Counted from the first letter of the stretch, positions 6,746 to 14,701 are shown. The stretch: DNA of 17,303 nucleotides from an uncultured Eubacteriales bacterium (GCA_900322165.1 ONYR01000331.1:1-17303), one strand, 5' to 3'. Numbers and translations are program-made. Notes: generated by a model not told the origin, from the sequence alone.

Positions 6746-7987
6746 TTACAGCACCTGTCCGAATTTAGCCTGATACAGGTCTCTGGCCGTATCGAGCGAG
6801 TCCACGCCGGACTTGTTTTTGATCGGGGCGAATTCATCTTCGCGGATGCATTCGTAGACAAGGCAATCGTCAAAGAATTCGAGAATATCAAAAATGAAGT
6901 ATTCCATTTTGATCGCATTGGGCTCTTCCGGAACGATCATATTTCCGGCTTCATCGAGGCACGGAACCTTTTTCACGGCCTGATGGATCGGCATCGTATG
7001 ACCGGCCTTGGCTTCGGTATCCGCGATCTTAAACAGATAGTTCAGCGTGACGCCGAACTGATAGAGGTATTCTCCGTTCTCACGCCTTGCCAGGCGCATC
7101 TCATCGGTCAGCTCGGTGTATTCGACAACCGAAGGATGATGATTGCGAAGGCAGATCGCGCCGACTCGCTCATCCGGAGAGACCTTGGAGATGACCTTAG
7201 CGCCGCAGCCGAATCCGCCGTCGATTGCCGCGCCGAGGAACACCGGGTCGCCGATATTCTGCAGCACATTGTCGACCGAGACAACATTCAGCCACTCCAC
7301 TCCGTCCGCTTTCATCTCTTCGATGAGACCGGCGCGAAGCAGTGAGCGGAACCATCCACCGTTCCCGTTCGGCGCGAGGCACAACGAAGACGGGGATTCC
7401 ATCAGGATCTTTCCGTTGAGGCTGAGCGCGGGGGCCATGTCCTGTTTAAACAGATGGATCTTATCCTTCGGATAACCGAAACAGTCGTGTGCTTTCAGAA
7501 ACTGTTCGGTCGCTTCATGGTTCACGACGCTTGTCATGATATAGACGGGCATGACCGCTTCGCAGCCCTTCGTGTTGCGCCGAATGTTTTCCAGCAGGAT
7601 CTCAAAGAGATATTTTTCCTTTGTGATTCCGACGTTCAGCGTTCCCTTCGGGCCGTTGAAGCCAAGTCTCGTTCCCTGACCGCCGGCAAGGATCACCGCG
7701 GCTGCTTTGCCTTGAGACAAAGCTTCCCGCCCGACCTTCTCCCAGCGCTTCTGCTGCGCTTCCTGTTCCTTCACCGTCACCGTGTGGATCGGTTCGATCA
7801 GGCTTTCGCGGCTGACTGAGGCCGGCGAAGCCATCGCGTGACGGATCATGTCAAAATCGACGTGTTCGATCTGGCGCAGCAGGTTTTCCTTTTCAGCTTC
7901 GCCGAGCTGATCGAAAAACCGCATCAATTGCATCTGGCCTTCCTTAGCCAGTTTTGTCTTTATTTCCTGGATCTGTGTTTCAGACAT
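6746..7987 (-). CDS. UDP-N-acetylhexosamine pyrophosphorylase, UAP1/UDPGP type
   Basis: The 413-residue product is a UTP:sugar-1-phosphate uridylyltransferase of the UDPGP family, closer to the UAP1 branch than to GalU or GlmU. Evidence is the nucleotide loop LAGGQGTRLGFNGPKGT (100-116), PNGNGGWFRSL (206-216), the VSVDNVL metal/nucleotide segment (236-242), MEYFIFDILEF (361-371), and FAPIKN near the C-terminus followed by DTARDL. The expected product is UDP-GlcNAc or UDP-GalNAc, although UDP-glucose cannot be excluded. The frame runs upstream to 8095, but the promoter at 8018-8046 rules that out. ATG 7985-7987 gives the natural start MSETQIQEIK, with a G-rich site about eight bases upstream. 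ATG 8000-8002 (MGVLF) is the alternative. Confidence 0.88.
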   Translation of the reverse strand: MSETQIQEIKTKLAKEGQMQLMRFFDQLGEAEKENLLRQIEHVDFDMIRHAMASPASVSRESLIEPIHTVTVKEQEAQQKRWEKVGREALSQGKAAAVILAGGQGTRLGFNGPKGTLNVGITKEKYLFEILLENIRRNTKGCEAVMPVYIMTSVVNHEATEQFLKAHDCFGYPKDKIHLFKQDMAPALSLNGKILMESPSSLCLAPNGNGGWFRSLLRAGLIEEMKADGVEWLNVVSVDNVLQNIGDPVFLGAAIDGGFGCGAKVISKVSPDERVGAICLRNHHPSVVEYTELTDEMRLARRENGEYLYQFGVTLNYLFKIADTEAKAGHTMPIHQAVKKVPCLDEAGNMIVPEEPNAIKMEYFIFDILEFFDDCLVYECIREDEFAPIKNKSGVDSLDTARDLYQAKFGQVL

Positions 7988-8017
7988 AAATAAAACCCCC
8001 ATATGAGCGTTAGGTGC

Positions 8018-8046
8018 AGTGTAGCATAGTTTACCAAGAAAAGCAA
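8018..8046 (-). promoter_or_regulatory. Promoter of the pyrophosphorylase-kinase-nadK operon
   Basis: On the minus strand TTGCTT (8041-8046), a 17-base spacer and TACACT (8018-8023) are preceded by TGC, an extended -10 element. Transcription would begin near 8011, leaving about 24 bases before the ATG at 7987. This also shows that the operon is separate from mazF, which ends at 8077. Confidence 0.75.
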
Positions 8047-8076
8047 ACCCACACCCTATCTCCGGGGGTTGTCGTG

Positions 8077-8466
8077 TCATTTGTGTTTGACCCATTTTCT
8101 GACTTTGACTTGCGGATACGGATCTTCGAGTCCGATGCTGATCCGAAGTGCCTGTTCGATCTCCGGCATCACCGTGTCGCTGACCTTTCCCATTTTTTGT
8201 TTCAGGCGAGCTTTATCGATCGTTCGAAGCTGCTCCATCAGCACGCAGGATTCGGACGTCACCGGATTGTCCCACGGATCAAGAAACACGTGTGTCGGAA
8301 TATCGGTCTTATCAGTACGGCTCGTGATCGGCGCACAGATCAAGGTCCGGCTGTGAAGATTTCCGTAATCGTTCTGAACCACCAAGATCGGGCGAATGCC
8401 GCCCTGTTCTGACCCTACCGCGGGGTTCAGATCCGCCAGGTAGATGTCACCGCGTTTAATCAACAT
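8077..8466 (-). CDS. mazF: MazF/EndoA-type endoribonuclease toxin
   Basis: The 129-residue protein is a PemK/MazF-fold RNase that cleaves mRNA at short sequence motifs. It closely matches the Bacillus EndoA type, starting MLIKRGDIYLADLNPAVGSE followed by GGIRPILVVQND, with Arg25 and Thr48 in the positions known to be catalytic, then PTHVFL and LMEQLRTIDKARL. An extra basic tail (QVKVRKWVKHK) makes it longer than EndoA. The ATG at 8464-8466 has an AGGAG site about seven bases upstream; an overlapping ATG four bases earlier is out of frame and stops at once. It follows alr by 58 bases, where most Bacillota carry the antitoxin mazE/ndoAI. No antitoxin gene fits here. Confidence 0.93.
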   Translation of the reverse strand: MLIKRGDIYLADLNPAVGSEQGGIRPILVVQNDYGNLHSRTLICAPITSRTDKTDIPTHVFLDPWDNPVTSESCVLMEQLRTIDKARLKQKMGKVSDTVMPEIEQALRISIGLEDPYPQVKVRKWVKHK

Positions 8467-8489
8467 GCATGCGCTCCTCCATTCCACGT

Positions 8490-8509
8490 GGCAGGAGTGA
8501 TCTCCCACC
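8490..8509 (-). promoter_or_regulatory. Hairpin in the alr-mazF gap
   Basis: On the minus strand GGTGGGAG, a 4-base loop ATCA and CTCCTGCC form an 8-bp stem including two G-U pairs. No U run follows, so it is not a terminator. It lies just upstream of mazF's binding site, next to the short palindrome CCACGTGG (8484-8491). Confidence 0.4.
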
Positions 8510-8524
8510 TATGTAACGGAGAGT

Positions 8525-9682
8525 TCATGTCATGATGCGTTTCACTCGGTCGGTCAGCTGACAGACGATCTCATAGTGGATCGTTCCGGAAAGATCGGCA
8601 AGTTCATCGATCGGAAGCTCGCTCCCGAACAGCTCGGCTTCATCCATCAGCTGCGCTTCCGGGATATCGGTAATGTCGATCATCGTCTGGTCCATGCAGA
8701 CACGTCCGAGGATCGGAGCCCGTTTTCCGCGTACGATCATGCAGCCAAGTCCGGATAAATGCCTCGGATATCCGTCGCCGTAGCCGATCGGAACCGTCGC
8801 GATCCGGGTTTCTTTCGTTGTCACAAAGCTGCCGCCGTAGCCGATCGGTGTGCCCGCGGGCACCGTCTTAATGTGAACCAGATGGCTTTTCAGAGTCATG
8901 ACCGGTTTCAGTTCATTGAGGCTTCGGTCCATCTCATCCGACGGATAGAGGCCGTAGAGCATGATCCCGGCGCGCGCGATCCATTTTTCACCATGAGGAA
9001 GCGGTGCGGAATACGTATCCGGCATTTCCATAATGGCTGCACTGTTGGCGGTATGCCGATAGGCGGGATGAATCCCTTCCGCTTCGAGCTTTTCGAGAAA
9101 CGCGTCATACCGCTCTTTCTGCTCGTAGGCGGATTCCCGATTCGTCTCATCCGCACGTGCGTAATGGGTGAAGGCACCGTGGATCGTGAGGTGCTTCATT
9201 AGACTGATCTTCTTGATCGTGTGAAGGGATTCCTCGGTCAGAGGAAATCCGATGCGGTTCATGCCCGTCTCGAGTTTGAGCTGGATCAGAGCGGTCTCCC
9301 CAAGAGACGCTGCGGTCTTCTCAAGGGCTTCAGCCTGCGCAAGCGAATAGACCGTCATATCGATCCGGTTTCGAATTCCGCTTTCGTATTCCGAGGCATC
9401 AGTGTATCCAAGGATCAGGATCATCGAATCTTCCGGTTTCTCACCCAGCGTGAGAAGGAACTGCCGAAGCTCGATTGCCTCGCTCATGGAGGCCACCGCG
9501 AACGCATCGACTCCGTTTTCGATCAGCACCGGCACGACCTCGCGGATCCCGTGCCCGTAGGCGTTGGATTTGACGACCGCCATCATCCGCGCTCTGCCGG
9601 CGAGTCTGTTTTGTATCAACCGTATATTATGTATCAGCGCCGCCCGGTCAAGAAAAGCGGCTACCCGATAATATGAATCCAT
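8525..9682 (-). CDS. alr: Alanine racemase
   Basis: Alanine racemase is a PLP enzyme making D-alanine for peptidoglycan. The 385-residue product contains VVKSNAYGHG (PLP-binding Lys38), HGAFTHYARAD (169-178), RAGIMLYGLYP (237-247), PIGYGGSF (279-286, the second catalytic Tyr282) and GRVCMDQTMID (326-336). The length is standard. The frame is open upstream to 9745, but that would overlap the promoter; ATG 9680-9682 has AAGGAG about eight bases before it and gives the usual N-terminus. It is followed by mazF, as in many Bacillota, and lies downstream of nnr-ung but behind a terminator and its own promoter. Confidence 0.97.
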   Translation of the reverse strand: MDSYYRVAAFLDRAALIHNIRLIQNRLAGRARMMAVVKSNAYGHGIREVVPVLIENGVDAFAVASMSEAIELRQFLLTLGEKPEDSMILILGYTDASEYESGIRNRIDMTVYSLAQAEALEKTAASLGETALIQLKLETGMNRIGFPLTEESLHTIKKISLMKHLTIHGAFTHYARADETNRESAYEQKERYDAFLEKLEAEGIHPAYRHTANSAAIMEMPDTYSAPLPHGEKWIARAGIMLYGLYPSDEMDRSLNELKPVMTLKSHLVHIKTVPAGTPIGYGGSFVTTKETRIATVPIGYGDGYPRHLSGLGCMIVRGKRAPILGRVCMDQTMIDITDIPEAQLMDEAELFGSELPIDELADLSGTIHYEIVCQLTDRVKRIMT

Positions 9683-9721
9683 CTTTCTCACTCCTTTGAT
9701 TCTAATCGTTTGCTCCCTTAG

Positions 9722-9733
9722 AATCACGTGATT
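9722..9733. promoter_or_regulatory. 12-bp perfect palindrome at the alr start site, candidate operator
   Basis: AATCACGTGATT abuts the -10 box of the alr promoter and covers the expected first transcribed base (about 9727). A perfect palindrome at this position is the usual place for a repressor site. No regulator is identified. Confidence 0.55.
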
Positions 9734-9762
9734 ACTATACACCACTTTGAGAGAATAATCAA
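9734..9762 (-). promoter_or_regulatory. Promoter of alr-mazF
   Basis: On the minus strand TTGATT (9757-9762), a 17-base spacer and TATAGT (9734-9739). The -35 box lies three bases from the end of the ung terminator. The untranslated leader would be about 45 bases. Confidence 0.82.
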
Positions 9763-9764
9763 CA

Positions 9765-9794
9765 GAAAAATGGATCTTTTAAGATCCATTTTTC
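9765..9794 (-). terminator. Terminator after ung (symmetrical, works on either strand)
   Basis: A perfect 14-bp inverted repeat (arms 9765-9778 and 9781-9794, 2-base centre) with GATCC cores and A/T runs at the ends. On the minus strand the message ends ATTTTTC, a standard U tract. It separates the cutC-to-ung operon from the alr promoter. Bases 9795-9859 between it and ung are AT-rich with nothing else recognisable. Confidence 0.88.
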
Positions 9795-9859
9795 CTTTAT
9801 TTATGCGGTTTTGAAGCACTATGTTGGTAATTATTTAAAAACAATCGTGCTGTGTTGTG

Positions 9860-10531
9860 CTAGTCGATCTGCCAATCGATCGGCTCCTGTCCGGTCATCG
9901 TCAGGAACGCATTCGCCTTAGAAAAATGCCGGCAGCCGAAAAAACCGTTGTAGGCCGAGAGCGGACTCGGATGAGCCGCCGTCAGCACCAGGTGTCTCGG
10001 ATTGGTGATAAGGCTCTGCTTGTTTTTCGCGTACCGTCCCCAGAGCATGAACACCATCGGCTTTTCCCGCTCATTCAACAGCTCAATGATACGGTCCGTA
10101 AACTGCTCCCACCCCATACCGCGGTGTGAGGCAGCCTGACCGGCCCGCACCGTCAGTACCGCATTGAGCAACAGCACGCCCTGATCCGCCCACTTGGTAA
10201 GGCACCCGGATTTGGGGATCGTGCAGCCCAGATCCGTGTTTAGCTCTTTGTAGATGTTCATCAGGGACGGCGGAATGTCGACCCCTTCCGGAACCGAAAA
10301 GCTGAAACCGTGTGCCTGATTCGGTCCATGATACGGATCCTGCCCGAGAATGACGACTTTCACCTGATCGTACGGCGTTGCCTGAAGCGTCGCGAAAATA
10401 TGGTACATATCCGGGTAAATGACACGCGTCTTATACTCTTCCGCCAGAAACTTTCTCAGGTTCTGATAATATTCCTGCGAAAATTCCGGCTCCAGCAGCG
10501 CCTGCCAGTCGTTTCCAATCTGTGCTGCCAC
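9860..10531 (-). CDS. ung: Uracil-DNA glycosylase, family 1
   Basis: Ung removes uracil from DNA at the first step of base excision repair. The 223-residue product has the water-activating loop GQDPYHGP (64-71, catalytic Asp65), LLLNAVLTV (120-128) and the minor-groove loop HPSPLSAYNGF (187-197). All key residues are present and the length is normal. The start is GTG at 10529-10531, with GGAGG six bases upstream inside the end of nnr. The nnr stop lies one base before this GTG, so translation is probably coupled. It is the last gene of the cutC operon. Confidence 0.98.
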   Translation of the reverse strand: MAAQIGNDWQALLEPEFSQEYYQNLRKFLAEEYKTRVIYPDMYHIFATLQATPYDQVKVVILGQDPYHGPNQAHGFSFSVPEGVDIPPSLMNIYKELNTDLGCTIPKSGCLTKWADQGVLLLNAVLTVRAGQAASHRGMGWEQFTDRIIELLNEREKPMVFMLWGRYAKNKQSLITNPRHLVLTAAHPSPLSAYNGFFGCRHFSKANAFLTMTGQEPIDWQID

Positions 10532-10532
10532 G

Positions 10533-12080
10533 TCAGGCCTCCATCAGCTTCTCGATCTGAATCGACTTGAGAATGTCACCCGCGGTCATGCTGTAATGAC
10601 CGTACTTCTCTGCTGCCGCGTCTCCGGCCAGTCCATGGAGATAAACACCGACACATGCCGCCTCGAACGCGCCCATCCCCTGCCCGGACAGTCCGGCGAT
10701 CAAACCGGCCAGAACATCACCGCTTCCGGCGGTAGACATTCCGTTGTTGCCGGTCGAATTGAAGAAGATGTTGCCGTGAGGCTCTGCCACCAGCGTCAGC
10801 GCATCCTTCAGCGCAACGATGCAGTTGAACTCATCGGCCAGTGCACGCACCGCTTCGATCGGATCCTGCATGATCTCAGGGATCGGTTTCCCCATCAGTC
10901 TCGAGGCTTCTCCGATATGCGGAGTCAGGATCGTGTTGCGTCCGCGTTTGACGATCTGCGCCTTCAGGTCTTCATCGCTCGAGATCCAGTTCAGCGCATC
11001 CGCGTCAAGCACCAGTGTTTTGGTTTTCGGCACAGCCGTAAACAGCGTTTTCAGGAGCTTGCGCACATAAGGCTGCTGGCTTAAGCCCGGGCCTGCCAGC
11101 ACGGTCGAAGAAGCTTTGACACGCTCCTTGACCCAGCTGAAGTCGTCCGATTCATCGGAGTACGGATAGGTTATGCACTCGGGAACGTTGGTCATCACCA
11201 CCGTCGAGGCCTGCTCCGGGATCGCGCACTCGACCAAGCCGGCACCGGCCTTGTAGGCGGCTCCGGATGAGAAACAGGCCGCGCCCGTCATGTAGCGGCT
11301 TCCCGCCACAACGAGCAGATGTCCGTACAGTCCCTTGTGAGACCGGCTCTGGCGCGGAGGAATCAGGGTCACGAGATCCTCTTTGTCGAGCTGGAAATAA
11401 TGTGCCTCCAAGAGCGGCGGAATGTGCTCCGGGATGCCGATGTCCGCGATCGTGACCTTGCCGGCATGATCGCAGCCGGGATACAGGATCAGACCGGGCT
11501 TGAGACGGCAGAACGTGATCGTTTCATCCGCTTTCACCGCGCAGCCCATAACTTTACCGGTATCACCGTGGATGCCCGAGGGAATGTCCACCGAAATGAC
11601 CTTGCAGCGGCCGTCATCATGCAGCTCATTGATGCTGGTGACGATCTGTGCCAGGAATCCGGTCACATTGCGGTCGATCCCCGTGCCGAACATCGCGTCG
11701 ACGACCCACTCGGTTGTCTCAGCGAGATGGTTGAATGCCGAGCCCTGATCCATGGTCAGGACGGAAACCCCGTATCCGCTCAGCGCCTCATAGTTGGTTT
11801 TGGCATCCCCCTTCAGACTGCTGACCGAACCGGTGTAGAAAACACGCACGGAATAGCCGAGGTGTTTCATCATGCGGGCGCAGGCAAACCCGTCGCCCCC
11901 GTTGTTTCCGACACCGCAAAGAAACAGAATATCGTCATTTTCGCGATCGACAAGCTCGCACAGACGCAAAGCCACACTTCTCGCGGCCGCCTCCATCAAA
12001 AGGAGGCTTGGGACCTTCATTTCTTCCGATGCGTAGGCATCAGCCCGGCGCATCTCTTCGGTCAGTGAAATCCATTTCAT
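10533..12080 (-). CDS. nnr: Bifunctional NAD(P)H-hydrate epimerase / ADP-dependent NAD(P)H-hydrate dehydratase
   Basis: This enzyme repairs hydrated, inactive NAD(P)H. The N-terminal YjeF/NnrE domain (about 1-215) epimerises the hydrate; its signature GVGNNGGDGF is at 56-65, followed by VDAMFGTG and VISVDIPSGI. The C-terminal NnrD domain (about 230-515, ribokinase-like) dehydrates the S form using ADP; it shows LLVVAGS, LVLDADALN, TPHIGEASRLMG and the nucleotide site NNGMSTAGSGDVLAGLIAG. The 515-residue length fits the fused form. The ATG at 12078-12080 overlaps the stop of the upstream gene (ATGA), and the stop lies one base from ung. Both junctions indicate a coupled operon. Confidence 0.97.
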   Translation of the reverse strand: MKWISLTEEMRRADAYASEEMKVPSLLLMEAAARSVALRLCELVDRENDDILFLCGVGNNGGDGFACARMMKHLGYSVRVFYTGSVSSLKGDAKTNYEALSGYGVSVLTMDQGSAFNHLAETTEWVVDAMFGTGIDRNVTGFLAQIVTSINELHDDGRCKVISVDIPSGIHGDTGKVMGCAVKADETITFCRLKPGLILYPGCDHAGKVTIADIGIPEHIPPLLEAHYFQLDKEDLVTLIPPRQSRSHKGLYGHLLVVAGSRYMTGAACFSSGAAYKAGAGLVECAIPEQASTVVMTNVPECITYPYSDESDDFSWVKERVKASSTVLAGPGLSQQPYVRKLLKTLFTAVPKTKTLVLDADALNWISSDEDLKAQIVKRGRNTILTPHIGEASRLMGKPIPEIMQDPIEAVRALADEFNCIVALKDALTLVAEPHGNIFFNSTGNNGMSTAGSGDVLAGLIAGLSGQGMGAFEAACVGVYLHGLAGDAAAEKYGHYSMTAGDILKSIQIEKLMEA

Positions 12081-14656
12081 TTTGTTAACGCCTTTACTAA
12101 TTTGACGAGGATGTCCCCCAGACCCACATTATATCCACTGCTCGCGTACACACCGGTCAATCCGTCGTGAAGCAGAATGACCAGGGGCAGCTTGTCGCAG
12201 TCAACATACATCCGCCTGCCAAGCGTGTTGACATTGTCTTTGAAATCGTCGTAAAGGATTTTCACGTTCGGGAAGGCTTCGAGTGCCTTCTTCAGCGTGA
12301 CCTGCTGCTTCGCCTCTTCATCGTGAAGGATAAAGAAGATATCTCCCTCCAGATGGCGGAAGTCCTCCGCCTGCGAGAGCATTTCATTTAAAATATGCTC
12401 CGTCGGCTCCTTGCCTTCCTCGATCCAGATCAGGATGCTGCAGGGTTTCACGAGCTGCTCGGAAACTTTGACTTCCTGCCCGTCTGCGTCTTTGAGCTTG
12501 AAATCATGGATCTCGTTGTGCGAGAGGATCTCGCTCAGATCCACACTGCGCTTGTTAAGCGCAAGCTCGATCGTCTCCTTGCCCAGCAGCGCGCCGTGTG
12601 CCTTGAAGCGGTACACATAGGCATACATGTGACCGTTCGGCAGGCGGCGAACCGTCAAAACGCGGTACTGGCCGGGTGTCAGATCCACCTCGAACACGCC
12701 GTCTTCAGAGATCTCAGGCAGATTCATCCGCTTGTAGACCCCATTAACGAGCTTCTGTACCGTCAGCGTCTGTCGGTCGATCCACTCCTTCGGATCTTCG
12801 CCCTTCAGAATCAGACGAACATTCGCTTTCTCCAGATCAACCGCCGGGATAAACTTTCCGTCGCGGTAGAACTCCGCTTCTCTTGTTACCGGATTCAGTC
12901 TCGCGGGAATGCCGAAGGTGCGGCAGATCGCGACAAACATGATGCGGCGGCTGCGATAGTTGGTCAGGCAGCTGAACAGAGAGCCGGCCGGCATGTATAA
13001 CAGGTCCGGATATTCCAGCTCGGTATTGGTTTTCAGTCCGCTCTCGATGAAATTAACGATCGAACGAGGATCCTTCTGGAACTGGAGCCGCTCATTCTTG
13101 TCAAAGTAGTTCATCAGCGCCACGCGGTAGCCGCGAAGCCCTTCATCATCGATGCGGGGGCAAAGAACATAAGGAACGAAGATCTCGCGCGGATATTTCT
13201 CTGCGTAAGGAAGCGCACAGATCAGATGCTCCTCCAAAACGTCACGGCGCACGTCGGTCATATCTTTCGCAGTCAGCGAAGACAGCAAGGCTTCGCGATA
13301 CGGCTTCTCTTCTTCCGTACTGTATTCCAGGAACGAAGCGATCGTATCAAAATTGCCTCTCGCCGCATGCAGCCGTTCCTTCATTTCCTCGGAGAACGCA
13401 TCAGCACGCTCGGCATCGTAGAACGAATCGATCCGTGCCAGACGGAGGGCATTGCCATGCTCCATCCGCTCGGAGCGCTGTTTTTTCTCTTCGTCACTTA
13501 GAATTCCGGGATTCACCGGATAATCGATCGGAGCGTAGAAATCAAACGCTTCCCACTCACCGAAGGTTTCCTTAGCCGGATCAGCAAGACGGACTACGGT
13601 TCGCTGATCTGTCTCTTCGCCGACCAGATAATCCACCTCGGCCATCTGCGAACCGTCTTCGTTATAGGCGTGGATGCGGATCTGGCCGCGTCCGAGCATG
13701 AGCGAGACTTCGCCCTTCTCATCGGTCGTCAGCGTTGCCACCGGCATCATCTCGGCCATGTTCAGCACTTCAAAACGAACCGTGATCCCTTTGGCCGGCA
13801 GTTCATCCTGATCCAGAACCTGTACGCTCAGCTGACTCGTGAGCGCGTAATGATCGGTCACCAGCTCATAGGTGACTCCGCCTTCGACATGGAAGCGATC
13901 GGCTCTCTCACCGTAGAGACGCACCAGATCCTCCCTGGACTGGGCTCCGGTAAAGGTTCTCGCATGAACGGCCATCGCACGGGAGGAAGCGTTCGTAAAC
14001 CAGCCAACGTCATAGCGCGGCGCCGGCTCACAGGCTCCGGTAAAGTGCCACTTGCCGTTGATATAGACTTCGACCCAGGCATGGTTGTCATCGCAGTGAG
14101 ACCACCAGGGAGCGTAGACCTGTCTCGCAGGAATGCCAACACTGCGAAGCGCCGCGACCGTGAAGGTCGACTCCTCTCCGCACCGTCCGCCGCAGCTGCG
14201 GTAGACCGTCATGGCCGATTTGGTACGGTCATCGGCCATCTGGTAGGTCGCGTGCTCCTGGCACCAGTAGTTGACCTCGAGCACGGCCTGTTCGAGCGTT
14301 TTCCCCTCGATTCTCGGCTTCAGTTCATTGTAGAACACCTCGAGAGGACATTCGATATCCTCCGTGTTGATGCGGGGATAAAAAACATAATCCACAAACA
14401 TGTCTTCCGGGAGCTCTTTGCACCACGGAAACTCTTCCCTGACCTTCAGGGCATGCTCAATATACGGGATCCAGACCGAAAGCGGGTAGTTCGGGAGATC
14501 CGCTGACGGCAGGGTTGCTGCCAGGTAGGTCATCCACTCCCTGATCGGAGCCGGATAGGACGTAAGCTTGCTGTTGATATAGTAACCGTAGGGGCCCAGC
14601 TTTTCACGGCGGGCTGCCCATTTTTCCACTGCGTAGCGCAGACGTGAGTCTTCCAT
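12077..14656 (-). CDS. Large cytoplasmic transglutaminase-like protein with degenerate second core and redoxin-like C-terminus
   Basis: The 859-residue protein has no signal peptide or membrane segment. Residues about 84-225 form a transglutaminase-like core: GGRCGEESTFTVAALRSVGIPAR (Cys159) and DDNHAWVEVYINGKW (His192). In GKWHFTGACEP the position four after Trp203 is Gly207, where the family has the catalytic Asp; Glu210 is close by. Residues about 270-345 look like an Ig/carboxypeptidase-regulatory-like beta domain. Residues 487-610 repeat the layout of the first core (FVPYVLCPRI, then MFVAICRTFGIPARLNP) without the catalytic Cys or His. Residues about 712-859 resemble a thioredoxin/redoxin fold with no CxxC. 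The function is unknown. It overlaps nnr by four bases and lies 45 bases after cutC. The ATG has no nearby ribosome binding site; AAGGAG lies 32 bases upstream, before a small hairpin. Confidence 0.8.
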   Translation of the reverse strand: MEDSRLRYAVEKWAARREKLGPYGYYINSKLTSYPAPIREWMTYLAATLPSADLPNYPLSVWIPYIEHALKVREEFPWCKELPEDMFVDYVFYPRINTEDIECPLEVFYNELKPRIEGKTLEQAVLEVNYWCQEHATYQMADDRTKSAMTVYRSCGGRCGEESTFTVAALRSVGIPARQVYAPWWSHCDDNHAWVEVYINGKWHFTGACEPAPRYDVGWFTNASSRAMAVHARTFTGAQSREDLVRLYGERADRFHVEGGVTYELVTDHYALTSQLSVQVLDQDELPAKGITVRFEVLNMAEMMPVATLTTDEKGEVSLMLGRGQIRIHAYNEDGSQMAEVDYLVGEETDQRTVVRLADPAKETFGEWEAFDFYAPIDYPVNPGILSDEEKKQRSERMEHGNALRLARIDSFYDAERADAFSEEMKERLHAARGNFDTIASFLEYSTEEEKPYREALLSSLTAKDMTDVRRDVLEEHLICALPYAEKYPREIFVPYVLCPRIDDEGLRGYRVALMNYFDKNERLQFQKDPRSIVNFIESGLKTNTELEYPDLLYMPAGSLFSCLTNYRSRRIMFVAICRTFGIPARLNPVTREAEFYRDGKFIPAVDLEKANVRLILKGEDPKEWIDRQTLTVQKLVNGVYKRMNLPEISEDGVFEVDLTPGQYRVLTVRRLPNGHMYAYVYRFKAHGALLGKETIELALNKRSVDLSEILSHNEIHDFKLKDADGQEVKVSEQLVKPCSILIWIEEGKEPTEHILNEMLSQAEDFRHLEGDIFFILHDEEAKQQVTLKKALEAFPNVKILYDDFKDNVNTLGRRMYVDCDKLPLVILLHDGLTGVYASSGYNVGLGDILVKLVKALTK

Positions 14657-14669
14657 TTTGTTCGAATAC

Positions 14670-14686
14670 GGAATAAAAGCTATTCC
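14670..14686 (-). promoter_or_regulatory. Small hairpin between a distant AAGGAG site and the start of the 859-residue gene
   Basis: GGAATA (14670-14675) and TATTCC (14681-14686) form a 6-bp stem with a 5-base loop. On the minus strand it lies between AAGGAG (14689-14694) and the ATG at 14656. Folding it would cut the effective spacing from 32 to about 15 bases. Confidence 0.35.
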
Positions 14687-14701
14687 TGCTCCTTCATAAG
14701 G

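Noticed and set aside
8041..8076. Possible terminator after mazF
   Set aside because: Only a weak stem (AACCC/GGGTT) with a long loop and a poor U run can be drawn, and it overlaps the next promoter's -35 region.
7988..8095. 36-residue N-terminal extension of the pyrophosphorylase
   Set aside because: It covers the -35 and -10 boxes at 8018-8046 and reaches into mazF; no binding site supports it.
13670..14506. 278-codon plus-strand frame opposite the 859-residue gene
   Set aside because: Antisense to a gene with clear domain motifs; no start signal and no family resemblance.
14681..14698. Five-codon mini-ORF (ATG to TAG) in the cutC to transglutaminase-like gap
   Set aside because: It has no ribosome binding site and contains the AAGGAG itself; too short to support without conservation data.
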